Below are positions 7,116 to 12,659 of a DNA stretch of 12,659 bases, piece after piece; positions within the stretch are counted from its first letter, which is position 1; the number at the start of each line of letters is the position of its first letter. The position numbers and the translations under genes were made by a program. The DNA comes from Acidobacteriota bacterium (lineage in GTDB: Bacteria; Acidobacteriota; Blastocatellia; Pyrinomonadales; Pyrinomonadaceae). A model generated the notes under the pieces. It searched no databases and was not told the origin of the DNA. It saw only the letters and a program-made list of their open reading frames with translations. The stretch covers positions 1 to 12,659 of the forward strand of contig JAIVGV010000022.1 of NCBI GenBank assembly GCA_020201365.1, written 5' to 3'.

Positions 7116-8674
7116 CAGTAAGCGTCGTCGCCGCGCAGCATGACGGGGAGCGTGCGGAGGATGATCTTGAGGTCGAGCAGCAGCGACCAGTTCTCGATGT
7201 AGAAGAGATCGAGGCGCACCATCTCGTCGAACGACAGGCGGTTGCGACCCGACACCTGCCACAAGCCCGTCAAGCCCGGCTTCATGTCGAGCCGCTTGCG
7301 GTGCCACAGCTCATACGCTTCGACCTCATACGGGATCGGCGGGCGCGGGCCCACCAGACTCATGTCGCCGCGCAGCACGTTGATGAGCTGCGGCAGCTCG
7401 TCGAGACTTAGGCGGCGCAGCGCGCGCCCGACGCGGGTCACGCGCGGGTCGTCGCGCAGCTTATAGACGGGGCGGCGCGCGTCGCCGAGGTTCACGTCCG
7501 GCTGACCCGCGATCAGCTTGCGCTGGTACTCGCGGTGCGCCGCGTCGTCCGCGTCGGCGCGCATCGTGCGGAACTTGAGGAACAGGAAGACGCGCCCGTC
7601 CATCCCGACGCGCTCCTGCCGGTAGAAGACCGAGCCGCGCGAGTCCAGCTTGATCAAGAGCGCGATGACGAGCCAGAGCGGCGCGAGCAGGACGAGCGCG
7701 GCTGATGAGATCAGCATGTCGAAGCCGCGCTTGGCGACGCGCGCCGCGCCGGAGAGGGGCTCGCGGAAGAGGCGGATCATCGGCAGCGCGCCGATCTGAT
7801 CGATCTCGGTCTTGCGCGGCAGGAAGTTAAACAGGCTCGGCGCGATGCGGAACTCGACGCCGCGGTTACGCCCGACGCGCATCATCACTTCGAAGAGCAG
7901 ATCGCCCGCGACTTTCGGGTCGGTGATGATGACTTCGTTGGCGCGCGTCTCGCGGATCGTCTCGGCGAGCTGTTCGACGCCCGCGACGACGGGCACGCCC
8001 TCGAACTCTTCGGGCACGCCCGCGCCGAGTCGCCCGTTCTCGACGACGCCGATCACGCGGTAGCCGAGCTCCGGTCGCGCCCGCATCTCGCGCACGCACA
8101 GCGAGGCTTCCGCGCCGCGCCCCACCACGAGCGTCGGGATCAAGTTAATCCCCTTCCGGCGAAACGCCGACTGCGCCGCGCGCGCGGCGAGGCGCAGCAG
8201 CCCGTATGAGGCGAGCGCGAACAGGAAGTCGAGCAGGAAGACGGCGCGCGAGTAGGAGAACGAGCGGAAGGTCGTCACGCCGCGGAACATGAACGCGACG
8301 GCGACGATCAAAAGCGACGCGACCGCCGTCGCCTTGAAGACGCGCGCCGCGTCGTCCACGTAAGAGAACTCGCCGCGCAGCCGGTAGAGATCGTAGTAGG
8401 CGTTCGCGAGCACGCGCACGGGCACGACGAAGGCGAGCACCGCCGCGTAAGGCGCGAAGCGCGCGCTCCACGTCCACCCGCCGCCCGCGTGCGCCGCCAA
8501 GACGCGCGCGCCCTCGCGCATGACGAACGCGCCGACGAAGCACGCCGTCGCCACGAGCGCGTCGCCGGCGACGAGCGCCGCGCGCGCCGCGGGCAGCGCC
8601 CAAGCGGGCGCGCGCCCCTCCGCGCGCACCGCGCCGGCCTTCACGTGCAGTTTGTCGAGTTGTTCGACGCGCAT
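7115..8674 (-). CDS. Polyprenyl-phosphate sugar-1-phosphate transferase (WbaP/WcaJ type)
   Basis: Transfers a sugar-1-phosphate from a nucleotide sugar to undecaprenyl phosphate at the inner membrane, the first committed step of exopolysaccharide, capsule or O-antigen assembly. The 519-residue product has the large-subfamily layout. Four N-terminal membrane helices span about 31-51, 74-95, 114-131 and 145-160. A Rossmann-like CoA_binding_3 domain follows (about 178-285, TLVVGRGAEA). Then come a membrane-dipping helix (about 320-342) and the catalytic bacterial sugar transferase domain. Hallmarks are FYRQERVGMDG, FLKFRTM, the catalytic Asp-Glu pair in SLDELPQLINVLRGDMSLVGPRPP (about 423-446), KPGLTGLWQVSGR and the D(I/L)KI-type C terminus. 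Which sugar it uses (glucose, galactose or another) cannot be told. It is last of four minus-strand genes. No Shine-Dalgarno sequence precedes the ATG; three heptads end six bases upstream. Confidence 0.95.
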   Translation of the reverse strand: MRVEQLDKLHVKAGAVRAEGRAPAWALPAARAALVAGDALVATACFVGAFVMREGARVLAAHAGGGWTWSARFAPYAAVLAFVVPVRVLANAYYDLYRLRGEFSYVDDAARVFKATAVASLLIVAVAFMFRGVTTFRSFSYSRAVFLLDFLFALASYGLLRLAARAAQSAFRRKGINLIPTLVVGRGAEASLCVREMRARPELGYRVIGVVENGRLGAGVPEEFEGVPVVAGVEQLAETIRETRANEVIITDPKVAGDLLFEVMMRVGRNRGVEFRIAPSLFNFLPRKTEIDQIGALPMIRLFREPLSGAARVAKRGFDMLISSAALVLLAPLWLVIALLIKLDSRGSVFYRQERVGMDGRVFLFLKFRTMRADADDAAHREYQRKLIAGQPDVNLGDARRPVYKLRDDPRVTRVGRALRRLSLDELPQLINVLRGDMSLVGPRPPIPYEVEAYELWHRKRLDMKPGLTGLWQVSGRNRLSFDEMVRLDLFYIENWSLLLDLKIILRTLPVMLRGDDAY

Positions 8675-8680
8675 ACAAGC

Positions 8681-8701
8681 AAGGATGAAGGATGAAGGAT
8701 G
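8681..8701. repeat. Three perfect tandem copies of AAGGATG at the sugar transferase start
   Basis: Three identical heptads lie six bases before the ATG of the sugar transferase gene; on its sense strand they read CATCCTT. They fill the place where a ribosome site would be expected. This is the only heptad site here without an inverted partner. Confidence 0.85.
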
Positions 8702-8761
8702 ATTCGTGTTTGATCAAGCCCGCCCCGCCGCCGCACGAATTTGCGCAAAACTTTCTGCGTC

Positions 8762-8825
8762 TTCTTCGCGCCCTTGCGCCTTTGCGTGAGATAGATTTCT
8801 CGCAAAGGCGCAAAGGCGCGAAGAA
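8762..8825. repeat. Octamer-based hairpin of the CTTTGCGCC type
   Basis: 25-base arms (8762-8786 and 8801-8825) pair with one mismatch around a 14-base loop. Each arm is built from an 8-base unit (CGCAAAGG on the right arm). It starts 24 bases after the DUF354 stop on the minus strand and is about 88 bases upstream of the sugar transferase start. TTTT occurs about ten bases after it on the minus strand, so weak termination is possible. Strings of this type recur in many environmental bacterial genomes, from memory. Confidence 0.75.
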
Positions 8826-8849
8826 AACAGGGGCGCGGGATGAATTCCC

Positions 8850-9878
8850 TTAGCAACCTTCGAGGATCAAATCGGCGACCCGCGCGCGGACGTGCGTCGC
8901 GCGGCGCGCATCCGACGCGCCCTTTTTCACGAGCGGCAGCGCGTCAACGTCCGCGCGCGTGGCGAGCCTCACGAGTCTCCCCTCGAGGACGAGCTGTTCG
9001 TCAACGGCAGCCCACTTCCCCGCGTAGATCGTGGCGGCGGGCGTCGCGAGCGCGGCGGCTTCGCGGTTCATCGTGCCGCCCGCGCTCACCACGAGATCGG
9101 CGGCGGAGACGAGCAGCGCGCCGTCGAGCGCGTGTTGCGGCAGGACGAACCTCTCGCCCGCGAGGCGCGCGGCGAACTCCGCGCGCTGCGCTTCGTTGCG
9201 CGCGAGGAAGACTGTGCGCGCGCGCGCGTCGGACGCGAGGCGCGCGAGCAGCGCGTCGAACAGCTCGTTCTCGAAGCGGTGGTAGAGCGCGTCGCGGGCG
9301 GGCGGGCGCACGACGACGAGGGCGCTCTCGTCGTCAGCGCCGAGCGAGCGTCGCATCTGCGCGACGGCGCGCGCGCCGGGTCTAAAGTCCGCGAGGTAAA
9401 CGTCCTCCTTGAAGCCGCCGTAGCGGCGCACGCGCGACGGGCGCGCGCCGAAGCGCCGCAGCGACTCTTCGGGGAACGCGGCGGGGACGACGACGCGCGA
9501 AGCCAGACGAAACGCCAGGTGGTTCGCGGGCTGGTGCTCGTAGTCCATCAGCGTGACGGTCTTCAGACGAAGCGCGCGCGCGGCGACGATCTGCGAGTAG
9601 GAGTTGTGGCTGACGGCGAGAGCGAACCCGCGCCCGCGCGCCCAGCGCACGAGTTGCCGCGCGCGAGCCAGCAGGTTGCCCGCCTTGCCCGACAGCTCGC
9701 GCCCGCCGTGCCCGCCGATCACGCTCGGCTCAAGCCCGGCGTCGCGCGCCAGCTCCACGGTCTGCGCGAACTCGCGCGCCGTGAACTCAACGTCGTGCCC
9801 GCGCGCGGCGAACTCCTCCCGCAGCGCGCCAAAGAACGGCACGTGCGGCGAGTTGGCGAGATCGATCCAAATCCTCAT
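8850..9878 (-). CDS. DUF354 family protein, GT-B-like (putative polysaccharide biosynthesis)
   Basis: A 342-residue member of the DUF354 family, whose fold resembles GT-B glycosyltransferases and UDP-GlcNAc 2-epimerase. Visible landmarks are the N-terminal MRIWIDLANSPHVPFF segment, where a GT-B enzyme would open its acceptor domain. VSHNSYSQIVAAR (89-101) and LMDYEHQPANHLAF (110-123) form the middle of the N-terminal half. The C-terminal donor-type loop is SAGGTMNREAAALATPA (265-281), with IYAGKW just after. Length is normal for the family. A biochemical activity has not, to my knowledge, been firmly assigned, so transferase or epimerase action on a nucleotide sugar is inference. It sits between an alpha/alpha-toroid gene and a lipid-carrier sugar transferase, which supports a role in the same glycan. 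There is no Shine-Dalgarno sequence; the start follows a hairpin and T run directly. Confidence 0.85.
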   Translation of the reverse strand: MRIWIDLANSPHVPFFGALREEFAARGHDVEFTAREFAQTVELARDAGLEPSVIGGHGGRELSGKAGNLLARARQLVRWARGRGFALAVSHNSYSQIVAARALRLKTVTLMDYEHQPANHLAFRLASRVVVPAAFPEESLRRFGARPSRVRRYGGFKEDVYLADFRPGARAVAQMRRSLGADDESALVVVRPPARDALYHRFENELFDALLARLASDARARTVFLARNEAQRAEFAARLAGERFVLPQHALDGALLVSAADLVVSAGGTMNREAAALATPAATIYAGKWAAVDEQLVLEGRLVRLATRADVDALPLVKKGASDARRATHVRARVADLILEGC

Positions 9879-9880
9879 CG

Positions 9881-9960
9881 AAAAAAAGTATGAAGTCGGG
9901 ACGACGAACGATGGAGTGAAAACGAGTCGTCCTCACTTCATCGTTCGTCGTCCCGACTTC
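9881..9960 (-). terminator. Heptad hairpin plus T7 abutting the DUF354 start codon
   Basis: Arms 9892-9919 and 9933-9960 pair at 27 of 28 positions (the outer 22 perfectly) around a 13-base loop. On the minus strand the hairpin is followed by ATAC and seven T's (9881-9887), then CG and the DUF354 ATG (9876-9878). The stop codon of the upstream toroid gene (9933-9935) lies inside the arm. The structure is that of an intrinsic terminator, but it stands between two genes of the same direction. Attenuation or simple termination are both possible. Confidence 0.7.
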
Positions 9961-11189
9961 GTCGTTTCGAGTAGTCGCGCTAATCCGTACAGCATCCAGC
10001 CTTGCGACCAGCGCATGTAGGGCGTGCGGACGGTGAAAAATTTTCGGCGCTGGTAGCGGAAGAAGCCGCGCGGGTCGCGCAAGTGTTCGACCGACCACGC
10101 GGCGACCTTCGCGGCGAGCGGGAGCGCTTCGGGCGACAGGTCTTTGAGCTCACAGAGGGCGACGAGCGCGGCGCCCGCCGAGTGCGCGTCCGCCGGGTGG
10201 TCGCGCGCCGGGGTGAACTTCGGGAAGCCGTCGGCGCGGAAAAAATTCGCGCGCCAGAAGTCGAAGCCGCGCCGGAGCGCGGGCGCGAACTCTCCCCGGC
10301 GGTCGCCGCAGGCGCCAATCACGCGCGCGAGCGAGGTGAGGACGAACGCGGTGTGGAAGTTGTCAGACCACGACTGGAAACTCTCCGCGCCGTAAGCCCA
10401 CGAGCCGTCCGCGCGCTGGCGGCGGACGACGTAGCGCGCGGCGCGCGCCGCCGCCTCCTTCAACACGTCTTCGTTGGCGAGCGCGCCGACCGAAGCCAGA
10501 GCCTCTGCGGCGAGCAGGCTCGCGTTGAAGACGCGCGTGCGGTCGAGCGGCGTGTAGCTGAAGCACAGCTCTTCGCCGGTCTCGTCGCCCCGGTTCAGTT
10601 CGCGCAGGACGAACTCGCACGCGGCGCGCGCGAGCGGCAGGTATTTTCCCGCGCCCTCGCCGCCGAACCCGCGCGACGCCTCGACCAAAGCGCGCACGGC
10701 GAACGCGGTCGGCACGACGGTCGGCGTCCCCTTCGGCGCGAAGAAGGCGCGCGACTGCCAGTCGAAGTTGTAGCCCCACGCGACGCCGTGCCGCGTCTCG
10801 ATCCGCGCGGCGACGAGCTCGTTGAGCAGCTCGCGCGCCTCGCCCTCCGCCCCCCTCGCGCGCGACCCGTCCGCCGTTCCGCGCGGCGAGCGCAGGCGCG
10901 AGAGCGCGGCGAGGGCGAAGAGCGCCGTGCCCTTCGGGTTTCGTTCGGCGGGGACGCGCGCGAGCGCGCGCAGGCTGACGGGCGAGCGCTTGAAAGCTTG
11001 CGTCCAGACGAGACGTGCCGCGCGCCAACGGCGGAGCGGGGTGGATTGAAAGATGCGGCTGTTGAGCGCGTCGAAAGGATCGTGCCCGGCGTAGCCGCGC
11101 GCGCGGCACCACGCGGCGAGCGAGTCGTAAACCTGTTCGAGAGAAGCCGTCCGCCGTCCGTCGTCCGTTGTCCGTTGCTCTTGGTTCAC
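9933..11189 (-). CDS. Terpene-cyclase-like alpha/alpha-toroid protein of polysaccharide loci
   Basis: A 418-residue protein I place in the alpha/alpha-toroid (prenyltransferase/squalene cyclase-like) superfamily, not in a family of known activity. Repeated helix pairs are evident. RQRADGSWAYG (258-268) is a QW-type repeat motif. Other patterned segments are GHDPFDALNS (35-44), NPKGTALF (84-91), GVAWGYNFDWQSRAFF (135-150), WSDNFHTAFVL (274-284) and DAHSAGAALVAL (334-345). There is no signal peptide or membrane helix, so it is probably cytosolic. From memory, relatives in exopolysaccharide loci have been mislabelled delta-aminolevulinic acid dehydratase; nothing here resembles HemB. The only available start is a GTG without a ribosome site. 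Residues 4-15 and the last eight residues are encoded by intergenic-type heptads, so both ends are probably not part of the fold. It follows asparagine synthase by 55 bases. A role in trimming or modifying a glycan or lipid-linked intermediate is a guess. Confidence 0.75.
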   Translation of the reverse strand: MNQEQRTTDDGRRTASLEQVYDSLAAWCRARGYAGHDPFDALNSRIFQSTPLRRWRAARLVWTQAFKRSPVSLRALARVPAERNPKGTALFALAALSRLRSPRGTADGSRARGAEGEARELLNELVAARIETRHGVAWGYNFDWQSRAFFAPKGTPTVVPTAFAVRALVEASRGFGGEGAGKYLPLARAACEFVLRELNRGDETGEELCFSYTPLDRTRVFNASLLAAEALASVGALANEDVLKEAAARAARYVVRRQRADGSWAYGAESFQSWSDNFHTAFVLTSLARVIGACGDRRGEFAPALRRGFDFWRANFFRADGFPKFTPARDHPADAHSAGAALVALCELKDLSPEALPLAAKVAAWSVEHLRDPRGFFRYQRRKFFTVRTPYMRWSQGWMLYGLARLLETTKSGRRTMK

Positions 11190-11240
11190 GTGTGGAGTGG
11201 TGACGGATGAAATTGATGGCGAACGACGGACGACGGACAG
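11146..11240. repeat. Degenerate heptad array flanking and entering the toroid gene start
   Basis: Five consecutive heptads run from 11146 to 11180: GCCGTCC twice, then GTCGTCC, GTTGTCC and GTTGCTC. A second cluster at 11218-11240 reads in the opposite sense. Thirteen bases at 11156-11168 are the exact reverse complement of 11226-11238. The first cluster lies inside the start of the toroid gene, the second in the gap after the asparagine synthase stop. Confidence 0.8.
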
Positions 11241-11244
11241 ACGC

Positions 11245-12659
11245 CTACTGGCTGCTGAGCGCGGAGTGCTCGATGCGGCGCGGCGTCTCGACGAAGCTCT
11301 CGTGCCAGAGCTCGAAGACGAGGAGCGTCCAGAGGAGCTTGCGGTGGTTGGCTTGCCCTCGCTCGTGCTCGTCCTGGAGGCGCGCGACGTAGGCGGGGTC
11401 GAAGAGCCCGTGGCGCGCCAGACGCGCGGGCGAGAGCAGGTCGCGCGCGAGCGGGCGCAGTCTGCCTTTGAGCCAGTCGGCGACGGGGACGCCGAAGCCC
11501 TTCTTGCCGCGGCGCGTGACGAACGTGGGGACGAGCGGCGCGATTGCCTTCTTCAAGATGAACTTCGTCGTGTTGCCGCGCAGCTTGTAGTCCGCCGGGA
11601 GCGAGGCGGCGTACTCGACGACGCGGCGGTCGAGGAACGGCGCGCGCACTTCGAGCGAGACCGACATGCTCGCGCGATCGACTTTGGCGAGGATGTCGTC
11701 GGCGAGGTAGAGCTTCGTGTCGAGGTACTGCATCCGCTCGACGAGACACTCGGCGTCGCACGAGCCGAAGAGAGCGCGCGCGGCGGCGTAAACGTCCCCG
11801 CGGGTCGCGCGCCTCGTCCCGTCCGTCAGCAGCCGCTCCTGGGCGGCGGGCGGGAAGGAGCCGAACCAGATGTGGTGGCGCGCCACGCGGTCGTCCGTGC
11901 GCATCCCCTCGACGAAGCGGCGCGCCTTGAAGTCGAACGAGAGGTTCTTGGTCTTGACGGGCAGGCGGTTGATCGCGGGCTCGACGACGAGGCGACGCAA
12001 GAGGCGCGGCACGCGCTCGTAGGCGCGCGCGACGCGGTGGCCGTAGTACATCGGGTAGCCGGCGAAGATTTCGTCGCCGCCGTCGCCGCCCAGGGCGACC
12101 GTCACGTGCTGGCGCGTGAAGCGGCACAAAAGATACGTCGAGACGACGGACGGATCGCTCAGCGGCTCGTCCATCCACGATCCGATCTCGCCGACGAGGT
12201 CTGCGGCGAGGTTCGCGCTCAGACGCTCCTCGTGGTGATCCGTGCCGAGAAAATCCGCGACGCCGCGCGCGTAAGCCGACTCGTCGAAAGATTTTTCGGC
12301 GAAGGAGATCGAGAAGGTCTTGACCGTGGAGGCTGACGAGCGGACGGCGAGCGCGGCGACCGCCGAAGAATCAACGCCGCCCGAAAGCAGCACGCCGAGC
12401 GGCACGTCCGAGACGAGACGCATCCGCACGGAGTCGGCGAGCAGCTCGCGCAAGGTTTCAGCCGCCTCGCCTTCCGTCGGCGCGGGCTCAAGTTTTCGAT
12501 AGCTCACGTCCCAGTAGCGCCACGTCTCGATCCGCCCGTCTTCGAGCGTGAGCGCGTGCGCGGCGGGGAGTTTCTGGATGCCCTCGTAGATCGAGAGCGG
12601 CGCAGGCACGTAGTCGAAGGCGAGGTACTGCCGCAGCGCTTCGAGGTTGACGCTTGTCG
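11245..12659 (-). CDS. asnB: Asparagine synthase (glutamine-hydrolysing), 5' end outside the window
   Basis: An ATP-dependent amidotransferase of the AsnB family. About 470 C-terminal residues are visible; the N-terminal glutaminase domain with its Cys1 nucleophile lies beyond the right edge, so the frame is open to the end. The visible part begins at the end of that domain (LEALRQYLAFDYVPAP). It then shows the PP-loop LSGGVDSS (about 91-98), the acidic loop GGDGGDEIFAGY, and KVDRASMSVSLEVRAPFLD followed by TKFILKKA, all typical of an active synthetase domain. A GTG at 12609 could be mistaken for the start but falls inside conserved sequence. In surface polysaccharide loci such enzymes are known or proposed to amidate uronic acids (WbpS-like) rather than make free asparagine; the neighbours favour this, but a housekeeping role is not excluded. 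It is the most upstream gene visible in the four-gene minus-strand run. Confidence 0.95.
   Translation of the reverse strand, partial: TSVNLEALRQYLAFDYVPAPLSIYEGIQKLPAAHALTLEDGRIETWRYWDVSYRKLEPAPTEGEAAETLRELLADSVRMRLVSDVPLGVLLSGGVDSSAVAALAVRSSASTVKTFSISFAEKSFDESAYARGVADFLGTDHHEERLSANLAADLVGEIGSWMDEPLSDPSVVSTYLLCRFTRQHVTVALGGDGGDEIFAGYPMYYGHRVARAYERVPRLLRRLVVEPAINRLPVKTKNLSFDFKARRFVEGMRTDDRVARHHIWFGSFPPAAQERLLTDGTRRATRGDVYAAARALFGSCDAECLVERMQYLDTKLYLADDILAKVDRASMSVSLEVRAPFLDRRVVEYAASLPADYKLRGNTTKFILKKAIAPLVPTFVTRRGKKGFGVPVADWLKGRLRPLARDLLSPARLARHGLFDPAYVARLQDEHERGQANHRKLLWTLLVFELWHESFVETPRRIEHSALSSQ

Noticed and set aside
8892..9893. 333-codon plus-strand frame opposite the DUF354 gene
   Set aside because: Compositional shadow: low-complexity product with no recognisable domain and no ribosome site.
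10002..11210. 402-codon plus-strand frame opposite the toroid gene
   Set aside because: Same third-position GC effect; the product is Arg/Glu/Ala-rich and patternless.
11197..12336. 379-codon plus-strand frame opposite asparagine synthase
   Set aside because: The minus strand carries unmistakable synthetase motifs; this frame has none.
12320..12609. GTG at 12609 as the start of asparagine synthase
   Set aside because: The frame stays open to the window edge, and the residues before the GTG (LEALRQYLAFDY) are typical conserved AsnB sequence.

Overview
This is a GC-rich bacterial chromosomal segment; G and C dominate third codon positions throughout. It holds eight protein-coding genes: seven complete and one cut by the right edge. 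I see no rRNA, tRNA, CRISPR array, transposase, phage or plasmid gene. The gene mix, the GC bias and the word-like intergenic repeats (heptads and the CTTTGCGCC type) suggest an acidobacterial, perhaps Blastocatellia-like, organism. That placement is inference from memory; no marker gene here proves it.

Left part (1-4376). A secreted M61-family metallopeptidase with a C-terminal PDZ domain (minus) is divergent from a cytosolic FAD-dependent amine/amino-acid oxidase-type enzyme (plus). The oxidase gene converges on an unrecognised membrane-anchored, largely disordered protein (minus). A palindrome with perfect 25-base arms between these two looks like a shared bidirectional terminator.

Middle (4377-7115). 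The minus-strand gene dxs, the first step of the MEP isoprenoid pathway, ends in a clear intrinsic terminator. Its start has no Shine-Dalgarno sequence, but a good -10 hexamer lies 8 nt from the ATG, so the mRNA may be leaderless. Divergent from it is a small secreted Spy/CpxP-like protein.

Right part (7115-12659). Four minus-strand genes, in transcription order, are: an asparagine synthase (5' end outside the window), a terpene-cyclase-like alpha/alpha-toroid protein, a DUF354 GT-B-like protein, and a polyprenyl-phosphate sugar-1-phosphate transferase. The last enzyme loads the first sugar onto the lipid carrier. The neighbours fit assembly and modification (possibly amidation) of a surface polysaccharide, so this looks like one edge of an exopolysaccharide/O-antigen-type locus.

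The most unusual feature is non-coding. Several gaps around the polysaccharide genes are filled by degenerate tandem heptanucleotides, three of the four sites being arranged as inverted repeats. In one hairpin the two arms differ by exactly one heptad. The repeats run into the first and last codons of the toroid gene, and one hairpin ends in seven T's two bases before the DUF354 start codon. A related octamer-based hairpin lies between the DUF354 and sugar transferase genes.
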